A stretch of DNA of 64,000 nucleotides, taken from positions 744,001-808,000 of the forward strand of contig CAWCVN010000001.1 in NCBI GenBank assembly GCA_963799045.1. The letters run 5' to 3'. The position numbers were made by a program, and so were the translations under genes. The notes under the pieces are model-generated. The model saw only the letters and a program-made list of their open reading frames with translations. It searched no databases and was not told the origin of the DNA. This DNA is from DASRSS01 sp963799045. Its GTDB lineage: Bacteria; Actinomycetota; Actinomycetes; Mycobacteriales; Jatrophihabitantaceae. Within the stretch, counting starts at the first letter, position 1, and each line of letters starts with the position of its first letter. Shown here in pieces: positions 1-8,524 of the stretch.

Positions 1-72
1 TGCCGCGTCCGCCGCCGCGCCGCGGCGAAGCGCTCACTCGGCGTGCTCATCGTCCGCTCCCCCGCACCGCGC

Positions 73-972
73 TCAGGTGGTGTCCGACCACGACTCCGGC
101 ACGTCGACCAGCGGCTCGGGAATCGGATCGAGTTGTGATGCCACGTCGTCGTCGAGATGTTCGACGAGACGTTGCTCGGCCTTGCGGCGCGCCTTGCGCT
201 TGTCGTGCAGCACGGCGAACAGCACCGCGCCTTCGAACAGGGCGACCATCGGCAGCGCCATCGCGCACATCGTGAACGGGTCGGTGCTCGGCGTCGCGAC
301 CGCGGCGAACAGGAAGATCAGGAAAACGCCCAGGCGTTGCGACTTCCGCAACAGCCTGCCCGGCAGCACGCCGGCGAGGTTGGCCATCACGACCAGCAGC
401 GGCAGCTCGAACGCCGCGCCGAAGACGACAAGCATCAGCGTGACAAACGACAGGTAGGCGTTGACCGTCAGCAGCGCCTCGGTGCCGGCGCCCGCGGCGT
501 GCAACAGCACCGACAGCCCCTTGGCGAGCACGACGTATGCCAGCGCGACACCCGCAGCGAACAGCACCGTGGAGAAGAAGATGAACCACAGCGTGTATTT
601 GCGCTCGGTGCGGCGCAGCCCCGGTGTGATGAACGCCCAGATCTGGTACAGCCACAACGGTGCGGTGAACACCGTGCCGGTGATCACCGAGACCTTCAGC
701 CGGGTTGTGAAGCCGTCGAGCACGCCGGTGTAGATCAGTGGGCAGTCCTTGCCCTGCGAGTGGTAGCGGTACTTCGGGCTCACCGAGCAGTACGGGTGCT
801 CGAGGAAGTGCAGCACGGGTTCGTACAGCAGCCAGCCCGCCACCGCGCCGGCGGCGACGATGAGCACGACCACGATCAGCCGGCGGCGCAGTTCGCGCAG
901 GTGGTCGAGTACCGACATCCGCGCCTCGGGATTGGCCTGGCGGGCGCGGCCGCGGCGGAAGGCGTTGCGCAT
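73..972 (-). CDS. tatC: Sec-independent protein translocase TatC
   Basis: Polytopic subunit of the twin-arginine translocase; it recognises the RR signal peptide of folded exported proteins at the cytoplasmic membrane. The 299-residue protein shows the TatC pattern: an N-terminal cytoplasmic HLRELRRRL segment (about residues 24-32), six hydrophobic segments, the PLWLYQIWAFITPGL signature near residues 105-119 followed by an RRTERK loop, and a charged C-terminal tail. It is the last gene of the pafB-pafC-tat cluster on the minus strand, the same order as in mycobacteria. The first 72 bases of the window beyond its stop hold no recognisable gene. Confidence 0.96.
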   Translation of the reverse strand: MRNAFRRGRARQANPEARMSVLDHLRELRRRLIVVVLIVAAGAVAGWLLYEPVLHFLEHPYCSVSPKYRYHSQGKDCPLIYTGVLDGFTTRLKVSVITGTVFTAPLWLYQIWAFITPGLRRTERKYTLWFIFFSTVLFAAGVALAYVVLAKGLSVLLHAAGAGTEALLTVNAYLSFVTLMLVVFGAAFELPLLVVMANLAGVLPGRLLRKSQRLGVFLIFLFAAVATPSTDPFTMCAMALPMVALFEGAVLFAVLHDKRKARRKAEQRLVEHLDDDVASQLDPIPEPLVDVPESWSDTT

Positions 973-984
973 GGCGGGTCGCGA

Positions 985-1191
985 TCAGTCCCGCACGGCC
1001 CGGAGGGCCCGCGCGTGCGCGTCGTCGATGTCGGCCTGCAATTGCCGTAACCGCTCGTCGAGTGCCTGCAGCCGGGCAAGGTCGGCCTGAAGGCGGCGCG
1101 CCTTCCACCAGACCTCGTACCCGCAGAAGCTCAGAATCACCGCGGCGAGCACGAGCGCGGCGACCCAGGCGATGATCGGCACCTCGAACAC
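985..1191 (-). CDS. Small single-pass membrane protein with coiled coil, in the tatA position
   Basis: Not recognised as a known family. The 68-residue product has one N-terminal membrane segment (about residues 7-26, rich in A, V, L, I) followed by a charged helix with heptad-like Leu spacing (LQADLARLQALDERLRQL), so a short membrane-anchored coiled coil is likely. It sits between pafC and tatC, where tatA lies in mycobacteria, but it lacks the TatA hallmarks: no FG hinge and no KKLP-type amphipathic helix. GTG at 1191 is the start, preceded by a weak GGGCGG; the stop is 12 bases before the tatC start. Translation with tatC is likely coupled, but the function is unknown. Confidence 0.7.
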   Translation of the reverse strand: MFEVPIIAWVAALVLAAVILSFCGYEVWWKARRLQADLARLQALDERLRQLQADIDDAHARALRAVRD

Positions 1192-1210
1192 CCGCCCAGC
1201 GTACTTTGCG

Positions 1211-2158
1211 CTAGAAGCGTCCGTACGCCGCCAGCGCCCGGCCCACGTCGGCGCGGATCGACTCGCCCAACCATCCCGGCGAGAGCACCTCGACCTGGCC
1301 GCCCGACCCGAGCACGAGAGCCCGAACCCAGGTCGGGTCCGATACCCGAAGGCTCACCTGCAACCCGGCGTCGATCTCCGCGGCCTCCTCGACCGCGTAG
1401 TAGTCGGCGACCCAGAAGTACGCGGGCGCCAGGCGCAACACCACCAGCAGGTGCTCGGCGGCCGGCTGGTAGACGCCCTCGCTGACATCGCGCTGCGGCG
1501 CGTCGGCTGGCGGGTTGGCCGGCTCGTCGAGCACCTCGATCTCGTCGATCCGGTCGGCCCGGAAGATGCGCACGCCCTCGGCCCGCCGGCACCAGGCCTC
1601 CAGGTAGGTGTGGCCGTCGGCCTCGAACACCTGCAGCGGGTCGACGACCCGCTCGGTCGTCTCGTCCCGGGCGGCCGTGTAGTAGCGCAACCGCAGCGCC
1701 CGCCGCTCGTCGGCCGCCCGTCGCAGTGCCGGTGCCACGCGCGCGGTCTGGTCGAGCGCGATCGCGACCGTGGCACCGTCGACGCCGCCACCGGCAGCGG
1801 ATTCGACCTTCGCGAGCGCACGCTGGACGGCATCGTTGTCGGCCGCGCCGGGCGCTTCGGCGAGCGTGCGGAGCGCAACGACCAGCGCGAGCGCTTCCTC
1901 CGCAGTCAGCCGCAACGGCTTGCGCAACCCCTGGTCGTCGATGATGGTGACGGTCCCGCCCTCGTAGCTGAGGTCGATCAGGTCGCCCGGTCCGTGTCCG
2001 GGCAGGCCACACATCCACAGCAGGTCGAGATCCTTGATCAGTTGCTTCTCGGTGATCCCGAACTCGGTCGCCGCCTGTTCGGTGGCGATGCCGGGGCGGG
2101 ACAGGAAGTAGGGCACCATCGCCAGCAGCCGCGGCAGCCGCTGGTCCGCGCCGCTCAC
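1211..2158 (-). CDS. pafC: WYL-domain transcriptional regulator PafC
   Basis: Partner of PafB; in mycobacteria the PafBC heterodimer activates the LexA/RecA-independent DNA-damage response. The product is about 315 residues: an N-terminal winged-helix/DeoR-like region (around RLPRLLAMVPYFLSRPG), then a WYL domain in which the RLRYYTAARDETTERVVDP and HTYLEAWCRRAEG segments lie in the middle third, then the C-terminal WCX-type region. The GTG at 2158 overlaps the pafB stop (GTGA), which fixes the start against a longer open frame running upstream. The gene is co-transcribed with pafB. Confidence 0.92.
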   Translation of the reverse strand: MSGADQRLPRLLAMVPYFLSRPGIATEQAATEFGITEKQLIKDLDLLWMCGLPGHGPGDLIDLSYEGGTVTIIDDQGLRKPLRLTAEEALALVVALRTLAEAPGAADNDAVQRALAKVESAAGGGVDGATVAIALDQTARVAPALRRAADERRALRLRYYTAARDETTERVVDPLQVFEADGHTYLEAWCRRAEGVRIFRADRIDEIEVLDEPANPPADAPQRDVSEGVYQPAAEHLLVVLRLAPAYFWVADYYAVEEAAEIDAGLQVSLRVSDPTWVRALVLGSGGQVEVLSPGWLGESIRADVGRALAAYGRF

Positions 2159-3180
2159 AGCTCGCCCCCCGCCGCACGCAGCCGGGCCACCACGGCGTCG
2201 ATCAGCTCCGGCGGCGACAGCACCTGCGCACTGGAGCCCGCGGAGGCGACGCGCCGGGCAAGCCACTCGACGTCGGTGTAGCCGATCGTCAGCACGCCGT
2301 CCGCCTCGGCGTCGGCCAGCCGGCGCAGTGCGCCCGCGCCCGAGCCGCTTACCCGCACCCGGGCGAGGTGGGCGTCCTCAGTCCGGCCGGCGACCATGTC
2401 CAGCAGGTCGACGTGCTCCGGGCGCTCGAACTCCCCCGGCGTACCGAACCTGTCGACCTTGCCGGTGATCCGGGACAGCCGGAAGCTGCGCGGCTGCCCG
2501 CGGTCGCGGTCGAAGCCGGCGACGTACCAGCGTCCACGCCAGGACAGCACGCCCCAGGGCTCGAGGGTGCGCCGCTGGGCCGAGTCGTCGCCGGGCTTGC
2601 GGTAGCCGAAACGCACCGGTTGCGACCGGCGCGCGGCCTCCAGCAGGGCCGGCAGGCTCGGGTCGCTGGCGTCCAGGTGCGGCACCGATCCCGGCGTGCC
2701 CTCGGTCGAGATGTCGGTACCCGCGGCACGCAGCTTCAGCAGCGCCGAACGAGCCGCCTCGCCCAGCGTCGCCGACTGCCACAGCCTGGCCGCAAGCCCC
2801 ACAGCCGCGGCCTCGGCGGCGTCGAAGTCGATCGGCGGCAACTCGTAGTCGCGGCGGGTGATCCGGTAGCCGTCCTCGGTGTCGAAGCCGCTGTTGCGCC
2901 CGGTCTCCAGCGGGATGCCGAGGTCACGCAGCTCGGCCTTGTCCCGCTCGAACATTCGCTTGAACGCCTCGTCGGTCTCGCGGGTTCCGTCAGCCGGCTC
3001 GTAGCCGGGAACGGCGTCGCGGATGCGCTCGGCGGTGAGGAACTGCTTGGTCGACAGCAGGCAGAAGACCAGGTTGACCAGTCGCTCTGCCCTGCGCGCC
3101 GCCATGTCTTCGAAACTAATGCCCGTGCGGCGCCGCGGGGTGGCGGCGCGCGCTGAAGATACAGGGCGCGAATTGCTCAT
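2155..3180 (-). CDS. pafB: WYL-domain transcriptional regulator PafB
   Basis: First partner of the PafBC DNA-damage regulator. The 341-residue protein has an N-terminal HTH region (about residues 30-95, RLVNLVFCLLSTKQFLTAERIR) and a WYL domain containing GVLSWRGRWYVAGFDRDRGQ (near residues 210-229) with the FRLSRI strand after it, then a WCX C-terminal extension. Despite the pafA association the WYL pair is not part of the proteasome. The ATG at 3180 gives a 25-residue basic leader; the in-frame ATG at 3105 (MAARRAERL) is an alternative start. About 80 bases separate it from pafA upstream. Confidence 0.92.
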   Translation of the reverse strand: MSNSRPVSSARAATPRRRTGISFEDMAARRAERLVNLVFCLLSTKQFLTAERIRDAVPGYEPADGTRETDEAFKRMFERDKAELRDLGIPLETGRNSGFDTEDGYRITRRDYELPPIDFDAAEAAAVGLAARLWQSATLGEAARSALLKLRAAGTDISTEGTPGSVPHLDASDPSLPALLEAARRSQPVRFGYRKPGDDSAQRRTLEPWGVLSWRGRWYVAGFDRDRGQPRSFRLSRITGKVDRFGTPGEFERPEHVDLLDMVAGRTEDAHLARVRVSGSGAGALRRLADAEADGVLTIGYTDVEWLARRVASAGSSAQVLSPPELIDAVVARLRAAGGEL

Positions 3181-3259
3181 GAGTTTGATTATCGCCCATT
3201 ACCCCCGCAAGGGCAGCCACTTTTCCCGCGGATCCAGGCGGTCGCCGGATCGGCGGCGG

Positions 3260-4618
3260 CTACATCGACGCGATCAGCTTCTCGACCCGCTCATCGACGC
3301 TGCGATAGGGGTCCTTGCACAGGACGGTGCGCTGAGCCTGGTCGTTGAGCTTCAGGTGCACCCAGTCGACGGTGAAGTCGCGGCGCTTCTCCTGCGCTCG
3401 CTTGATGAAATCACCGCGCAGCTTGGCCCGGGTCGTCTGCGGCGGCACGCTCTTGGCCTCGAAGATCGCCAGGTCTGAACTGACCCGGTCCACGGCATGC
3501 CTGCGCTGCAGCAGGTAGTACAGGCCGCGATTGCGCGAGATGTCGTGGTAGGCGAGATCCAACTGCGCCACCCGCGGTGAGGACAGCGGCAGGTCGTGCT
3601 TGGCGCGGTAGCGCTCGATCAGCTGGTACTTCGTCGCCCAGTCGATCTCCCGGTCGATCAGCGACAGGTCCTGACGCTCCACGGCGTCGAGCGTGCGGCC
3701 CCACAGCTCAAGCACCCGCTTCGCCATGGCGTCGTCGCCGTTGCGCTCGACGAAGTCGACCGCGCGCTCGTAGTACTCGCGCTGGATCTGCAGCGCCGAC
3801 GCCGCGCGGCCGGCGACCAGGCGCACTGTGCGGTTGCCGGTCATGTCGTGGCTGATCTCGCGGATCGCTCGGATCGGGTTCTCCAGCGTCAGGTCTCGGA
3901 AGGCCACACCGTGCTCGATCATCCGCAGCACCAGATCCGCCGAGCCCACCTTGAGCATCGTCGTGGACTCGTTCATGTTCGAGTCGCCGACGATGACGTG
4001 CAGACGCCGGTAACGCTCGGCATCGGCGTGCGGCTCGTCCCTGGTGTTGATGATCGGGCGGCTGCGGGTGGTCGCCGAGGACACACCCTCCCAGATGTGC
4101 TCGGCACGCTGGCTGACGCAGTACACCGCTCCGCGCGGGGTCTGCAGCACCTTGCCGGCACCACAGATCAGCTGCCGCGTGACCAGGAAAGGGATGAGCA
4201 CGTCGGCGATTCGGCTGAATTCGCCGTGCCGGCCGACCAGGAAGTTCTCGTGGCAGCCGTAGGAGTTGCCGGCTGAGTCGGTGTTGTTCTTGAACAGGTA
4301 GATGTCGCCCGCGATCCCCTCGTCGTGCAGGCGCTTCTCGGCGTCGACAACGAGACCCTCGAGAATGCGCTCCCCCGCCTTGTCGTGCGCGACCAAGGTC
4401 GCCAGCGAGTCGCACTCGGGCGTCGCGTACTCGGGATGGCTGCCGACGTCCAGGTACAGGCGCGCGCCGTTGCGCAGGAAGACGTTCGACGAACGCCCCC
4501 AGGACACGACACGACGGAACAGGTAGCGCGCGACCTCGTCGGGCGAGAGCCGGCGCTGTCCGTGGAACGTGCACGTGACCCCGTACTCGTTCTCGATGCC
4601 GAAGATGCGCTTGTGCAC
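3260..4618 (-). CDS. pafA: Pup--protein ligase PafA
   Basis: ATP-dependent ligase that joins the C-terminal Glu of Pup to substrate lysines, marking them for the mycobacterial-type proteasome. The 452-residue sequence starts with the glutamine-synthetase-like RIFGIENEYGV strand, whose Glu residues bind nucleotide/Mg, and has LYLDVGSHPEYATPE (residues 54-68) with the conserved Asp57 expected to act as base. The full length matches the family. It is separated here from pup/prcBA by the alkB unit. Because Pup in this window ends in GGQ, a Dop deamidase is needed to make the ligatable GGE form, but dop is not in the window. Confidence 0.97.
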   Translation of the reverse strand: MHKRIFGIENEYGVTCTFHGQRRLSPDEVARYLFRRVVSWGRSSNVFLRNGARLYLDVGSHPEYATPECDSLATLVAHDKAGERILEGLVVDAEKRLHDEGIAGDIYLFKNNTDSAGNSYGCHENFLVGRHGEFSRIADVLIPFLVTRQLICGAGKVLQTPRGAVYCVSQRAEHIWEGVSSATTRSRPIINTRDEPHADAERYRRLHVIVGDSNMNESTTMLKVGSADLVLRMIEHGVAFRDLTLENPIRAIREISHDMTGNRTVRLVAGRAASALQIQREYYERAVDFVERNGDDAMAKRVLELWGRTLDAVERQDLSLIDREIDWATKYQLIERYRAKHDLPLSSPRVAQLDLAYHDISRNRGLYYLLQRRHAVDRVSSDLAIFEAKSVPPQTTRAKLRGDFIKRAQEKRRDFTVDWVHLKLNDQAQRTVLCKDPYRSVDERVEKLIASM

Positions 4619-4686
4619 TCATCCACCCTAGTTCGCACTCGGCGTTCACGCTGCCGCAGCGCCGCAGCCGGGGCCTTGCGCCCGGG

Positions 4687-4713
4687 ATTTACACATGGCA
4701 TCCTCCTGTAAAT
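4687..4713. promoter_or_regulatory. Inverted repeat in the pafA-alkB intergenic region (candidate TetR operator)
   Basis: ATTTACA at 4687-4693 is mirrored by TGTAAAT at 4707-4713 with 13 bases between them, a 20-base centre-to-centre spacing. It lies 48 bases before the alkB start and could be the operator of the TetR regulator encoded at the end of the alkB unit. This link is inference; only the repeat is seen. Confidence 0.4.
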
Positions 4714-4760
4714 CGATCGAACGTTACCGGCATAACTGTCAAATCAGTGAGGTGGGGCCC

Positions 4761-5981
4761 ATGCGCGAAGGTTCGCTGTCCGGCCGGGCGGTGGTCACGA
4801 CCGGCGAATGCCCGAGCTGGCGAGACGGCAAGCGCTACCTGTGGCTGCTCGGCGCGGTCGTACCGATGTTCCTGTTCGCCGGTTGGGGCATGGTGAACCT
4901 GACCGGGCTCGGTGTCTTCTGGTGGCTGGGTCCGATGTTCATCTACGTGTTCATCCCACTGCTGGACCTCGTATTCGGCGACGACCCCAGCAACCCGCCG
5001 GAGGAGGTCGTCGCCTGGCTCGAGCGTGACCGGTACTACAAGTTCGTCACCTGGGCGTTCCTGCCACTACAGTTCGCCGCGTTCGTCACCGGCTTCTGGC
5101 TGATGACCAGGCATGGGGGCCTCGGGATCGTCGACCGGTTCGGGATCACCTTCACCCTCGGCTCGCTCAACGGCGTGGCGATCAACACCGCCCACGAACT
5201 CGGGCACAAGAAAGAACACCTCGAGCGCTGGCTGGCCCGCATCGCGCTCGCACCGTGCGGCTACGGGCACTTCTTCATCGAGCACAACCGTGGCCACCAC
5301 GTGCGAGTGGCCACACCGGAGGACCCGGCCTCCAGCCGGATGGGCGAGTCGTTCTGGCGGTTCTGGCCGCGCACCGTCGCCGGTAGCCTGCGCAACGGCT
5401 GGCGCCTCGAGCGCACCCGGCTGCGTCGCATGGACAAGAGCACCGTGTCACTGCGCAACGACGTGCTCAACGCGTGGGCGATGACGGCCGTGCTGTGGGG
5501 CGTGATCGTGGCCCTGTTCGGCGTCGGTGTGCTGCCCTACCTGCTGATCCAGGCGGTGTTCGCCTTCAGCCTGCTCGAGGCCGTGAACTACCTCGAGCAC
5601 TACGGCCTGCTGCGCCAGCGTCTCGACAACGGCCGCTTCGAGCGGGTCGACCCGCGACACAGCTGGAACAACAACCACGTCGTGACGAACCTGTTCCTCT
5701 ACCAGTTGCAGCGGCACAGCGACCACCACGCGAATCCGACGCGCCGCTACCAGGCGCTGCGGCACTTCGAACAGTCGCCGCAGCTTCCGGCCGGGTACGC
5801 CAGCATGATCGTGCTGTGCTACTTCCCGCCGCTGTGGCGCCGGGTGATGGATCACCGGGTGCTCGCCCACTACGGCGGTGATCTCGGCCGGGCCAACATC
5901 CACCCGCGCAAGCGCGAGCAAGTGCTGGCGCGCTACGCGAGCGTGACCCCGGCGCCCGCGGCTGAGAGACTGGCCGGGTGA
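4761..5981 (+). CDS. alkB: Alkane 1-monooxygenase AlkB
   Basis: Integral-membrane non-haem di-iron enzyme that hydroxylates the terminal carbon of alkanes, with electrons from rubredoxin. The three His boxes are present: HELGHKKEH, EHNRGHHVRV and LQRHSDHHAN, plus the NYLEHYGL signature between the second and third. Six hydrophobic segments surround them. The start is set at ATG 4761 because GAGGTGGGG lies just before it; an upstream in-frame ATG at 4695 gives an unlikely extension. It overlaps the rubredoxin gene by four bases (GTGA). The unit sits between pafA and prcA, an unusual place for it. Confidence 0.96.
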   Translation: MREGSLSGRAVVTTGECPSWRDGKRYLWLLGAVVPMFLFAGWGMVNLTGLGVFWWLGPMFIYVFIPLLDLVFGDDPSNPPEEVVAWLERDRYYKFVTWAFLPLQFAAFVTGFWLMTRHGGLGIVDRFGITFTLGSLNGVAINTAHELGHKKEHLERWLARIALAPCGYGHFFIEHNRGHHVRVATPEDPASSRMGESFWRFWPRTVAGSLRNGWRLERTRLRRMDKSTVSLRNDVLNAWAMTAVLWGVIVALFGVGVLPYLLIQAVFAFSLLEAVNYLEHYGLLRQRLDNGRFERVDPRHSWNNNHVVTNLFLYQLQRHSDHHANPTRRYQALRHFEQSPQLPAGYASMIVLCYFPPLWRRVMDHRVLAHYGGDLGRANIHPRKREQVLARYASVTPAPAAERLAG

Positions 5982-6169
5982 ACTTCCGCTGCACGGTGTG
6001 CGGGTACGTGTACGACGAACAGCGCGGCGAGCCGCACGAGGGCTTCCCGCCGGGGACGCCGTTCGCCGACGTGCCGGACGACTGGTGCTGCCCCGACTGC
6101 GGCGTGCGCGAGAAGGTCGACTTCGTAGCCGTCGACGGCGGCGAAGCGCCCACCGGAGGTCCAGCCTAG
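5978..6169 (+). CDS. rubA: Rubredoxin (AlkG/RubA type)
   Basis: Small iron-sulfur-free Fe(Cys)4 electron carrier to AlkB. The 63-residue protein has both knuckles, CTVCGYVYD at residues 5-13 and CCPDCGV at residues 37-43, with the DWCCPDCG spacing of alkane-hydroxylase rubredoxins. The GTG start overlaps the alkB stop, so translation is coupled. Only one rubredoxin gene is present; many actinobacterial alkB loci carry two (rubA, rubB). Confidence 0.95.
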   Translation: MNFRCTVCGYVYDEQRGEPHEGFPPGTPFADVPDDWCCPDCGVREKVDFVAVDGGEAPTGGPA

Positions 6170-6171
6170 CC

Positions 6172-6765
6172 ATGCCCGCCGCTCGCGTCCCCTACCCCGA
6201 GGCTGCACGAACGCTGCTGCGCGACACGATCGTCGCTGCGGTGGACCACCTCGCCCGCTCCCGGGGCTGGTCGGCGACGACGATGTCCGACGTGGCGGCC
6301 GAAGCCGGCGTCAGCCGGCAGACGGTGTACAACGAGTTCGGCTCCCGCCAGGCGCTGGTCGAGGCCTATGCGCGCGGCGAGGTCGAGACGCTGATCGGCG
6401 AGGTCGAGCAGGAGGTCCGCTCACGCGCCGACGACGCCCACGGCGCCGTGCAGGCCGCGTTCGCGCTGTTCCTCAAGCTCGCCTCCGACGAGCCCCTGGT
6501 CCAGGTGATCCTCGCCGACGCCGAGGGCGGCGAGCTGGCCCGCCTGCTCACGGCGCTCGGCCGGTCGATCGCTACCGAGCGCATCAGCGCGCTCATCGTC
6601 GAGGTCTGGCCGCAGGTGTCGCCGGCGGACGCGCAGTTGCTCGCCGAGAGCCTGGCCCGGCTGGCGATCAGTCACGCGCTGCTGCCGACGGAGGACGCTG
6701 GGGCCACCGCCGCGGCGGTCACCCGGCTCGTCGGGCCGTTCGTCGACGAGGTGCTCGCCGGCTGA
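6172..6765 (+). CDS. TetR family regulator of the alkB unit
   Basis: The 197-residue protein has an N-terminal TetR HTH: TMSDVAAEAGVSRQTVYNEF (about residues 37-56) preceded by a helix starting at the ARTLLRDTIV segment. The C-terminal ligand domain is helical with no assignable ligand pocket. It follows the rubredoxin by two bases, matching the alkB-rubA-tetR order of actinobacterial alkane hydroxylase loci, where the regulator represses alkB until alkanes or their products bind. It converges with prcA, 17 bases away. The ATG at 6172 is chosen because a longer frame upstream only reads through rubA out of frame. Confidence 0.9.
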   Translation: MPAARVPYPEAARTLLRDTIVAAVDHLARSRGWSATTMSDVAAEAGVSRQTVYNEFGSRQALVEAYARGEVETLIGEVEQEVRSRADDAHGAVQAAFALFLKLASDEPLVQVILADAEGGELARLLTALGRSIATERISALIVEVWPQVSPADAQLLAESLARLAISHALLPTEDAGATAAAVTRLVGPFVDEVLAG

Positions 6766-6782
6766 CGGCCGGCCGGGGCGCG

Positions 6783-7577
6783 TCAGCCACCCGCCCCGGG
6801 CGGGCGCTCGGGGGCTTGATCGGAGGCCTGATCGGACTCGGCGGGCGAGGACGCCCGGCGTTCGGCGTGCCCGGGCGGGAGCACCGCGGTGAGCGCGGTG
6901 CCCGCGATGCGCCGGAACTTGCGCTTGCCGCGGGTGCGGTCGAGCACCGCGACCTCGAGCTGATTGGCCGGCAGCTCGCGCGGCTGGCCGCCGCCGTCGG
7001 CGCCGCCCACGGAACCGAGGGCCTCGACCGCGACGCGCAGCGCGTCGGCCAGCGCAAGGCCGGCGGTGTAGGTCCGCTTCATCTCCGAGGTGATCGCGTC
7101 GGCCTGACCGCCGCCCATGACGAGGAACTCGGGTTCGTCGACGATGGTGCCGTCGTAGGTGAGCCGGTAGATCTGGTCCTGCTCGGGCGCCTCACCGACC
7201 TCCGCCACGCAGATCTCCACCTCGTAGGGCTTCTGCTGCTCGGTGAAGATCGAGCCGAGCGTCTGCGCGTAGGCGTTCGCCAGGGCCCGGGCGGTCACGT
7301 CCCGGCGGTCGTAGGAGTAACCGCGCAGGTCCGCCAGGCGGATCCCGGCGACGCGCAGGTTCTCGAACTCGTTGTACTTTCCGACCGCAGCGAATCCGAT
7401 GCGGTCGTAGATCTCGCTGACCTTGTGCAGGGCGGAGCTGGCGTTCTCGGCGACGAACAGCACCCCGTCGGCATAGGTGGAGACGACGACGCTGCGGCCG
7501 CGGGCGATGTTCTTGCGCGCGTACTCGGACCGGTCGCGCATGATCTGCTCGGCCGAGGCGTAGAACGGCATAGACAT
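6783..7577 (-). CDS. prcA: Proteasome subunit alpha PrcA
   Basis: Outer-ring subunit of the 20S proteasome; its N-terminus gates substrate entry. The 264-residue sequence begins MSMPFYASAEQIMRDRSEYA, the actinobacterial alpha-subunit N-terminal helix, and continues through GVLFVAENASSALHKVSEIYDR and NAYAQTLGSIFTEQQKPYE. It has no catalytic N-terminal Thr, as expected. The C-terminal 50 residues are Pro/Ala/Glu rich and probably disordered. The start lies 12 bases after the prcB stop in the pup-prcB-prcA operon. Confidence 0.97.
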   Translation of the reverse strand: MSMPFYASAEQIMRDRSEYARKNIARGRSVVVSTYADGVLFVAENASSALHKVSEIYDRIGFAAVGKYNEFENLRVAGIRLADLRGYSYDRRDVTARALANAYAQTLGSIFTEQQKPYEVEICVAEVGEAPEQDQIYRLTYDGTIVDEPEFLVMGGGQADAITSEMKRTYTAGLALADALRVAVEALGSVGGADGGGQPRELPANQLEVAVLDRTRGKRKFRRIAGTALTAVLPPGHAERRASSPAESDQASDQAPERPPGAGG

Positions 7578-7589
7578 GTGCTGCTCCCC

Positions 7590-8420
7590 CTACGCGCCCG
7601 GACGGGCTTGTCGGTCGGCCAGGATGGCGCGGACTACGGCTTCCAGCTCGTCGTCGGCGACCCGTTCGGTTCCGGCGGCCGTCGCGATCATGACCACCGG
7701 GTAGATGCCCCGGGTGAGGTCGGGGCCACCGGTCGCGGAGTCGTCGTCGGCGGCGTCGTAGAGCGACTCGACGGCGACGCGGATCACCTCCTCGCGGCTC
7801 ATGCCCGCACGCCAGAGCTTCTTGAGCGCGCCCTTCGCGAACAGCGAACCGGACCCGACCGAGTGGTAGTACTGCTCCGGGTAGCGGCCGCCGGTGACGT
7901 CGAAGCTGTAGATACGCCCCGCCGTCGCGGGATCGGCGGCTTCGATGTCGACACCGGCGAACAGCGGCACGACGGCGAGACCCTGCATCGCCACGGCGAG
8001 GTTGCCCCGGATCATGGTGGCCAGCCGGTTGGCCTTGCCGTCCAACGTGAGCTGGGTGCCCTCGATCTTCTCGTAGTGCTCGAGTTCGACCTGGTACAGG
8101 CGCACCAGCTCCACGGCGAGTCCCGCGGTTCCGGCGATCCCGACGATCGAGTAGTCGTCGGCGGCGAAGACCTTCTCGATGTCGCGTTGCGCGATCAGGT
8201 TCCCAGCCGTAGCGCGCCGGTCGCCGGCCATGACGACACCACCGTCGAAGCTCGCCGCGACGATCGTCGTTCCGTGCGGCGCAACCGTGCCCGGCGGCGG
8301 TGAGGACGGCATCAGCTCGGGTGCCGCAGCTGCCAGGAACTCGACGAACGACGACGAGCCCGGTGACGTCGCGTAGCGAAGGACCCCATGGACGGCTCGG
8401 CCGGCCCCTTCGATGCTCAA
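7590..8420 (-). CDS. prcB: Proteasome subunit beta PrcB
   Basis: Catalytic inner-ring subunit of the 20S proteasome. The 276-residue precursor carries a propeptide of 50 residues that is cleaved before Thr51 (HG/TTIVAASFDGG), which becomes the N-terminal nucleophile; Lys and Asp partners lie in the following GDRRAT and downstream strands. The SIVGIAGTAG and DVTGGRYPEQYYHSVGSGS segments are typical. It follows pup by about 100 bases and precedes prcA in one operon. Confidence 0.97.
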   Translation of the reverse strand: MSIEGAGRAVHGVLRYATSPGSSSFVEFLAAAAPELMPSSPPPGTVAPHGTTIVAASFDGGVVMAGDRRATAGNLIAQRDIEKVFAADDYSIVGIAGTAGLAVELVRLYQVELEHYEKIEGTQLTLDGKANRLATMIRGNLAVAMQGLAVVPLFAGVDIEAADPATAGRIYSFDVTGGRYPEQYYHSVGSGSLFAKGALKKLWRAGMSREEVIRVAVESLYDAADDDSATGGPDLTRGIYPVVMIATAAGTERVADDELEAVVRAILADRQARPGA

Positions 8421-8524
8421 GGCAGCTCCTGTCCTGTCGCGCTGACTGGTACGTGCACTGCCAACCTACCGACAGCACGGCTAGCCGAACGCCCCGGGAG
8501 GATCGCCGCCGCGGCGTGTCGGGC

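Noticed and set aside
1..72. Possible end of another gene before tatC
   Set aside because: Only 72 bases are visible and no protein pattern can be recognised in them.
985..1191. Assignment as tatA
   Set aside because: Position fits, but FG hinge and the amphipathic KKLP-type helix are missing; kept as an unknown membrane protein.
6816..8303. Long open frame opposite prcA/prcB
   Set aside because: It is the mirror of high-GC coding sequence; composition (Arg/Gly/Val/His-rich) and lack of homology mark it as a shadow of the proteasome genes. Similar long antisense frames opposite livHM (13.2-14.7 kb) and gcvP (55.7-57.3 kb) were dropped for the same reason.
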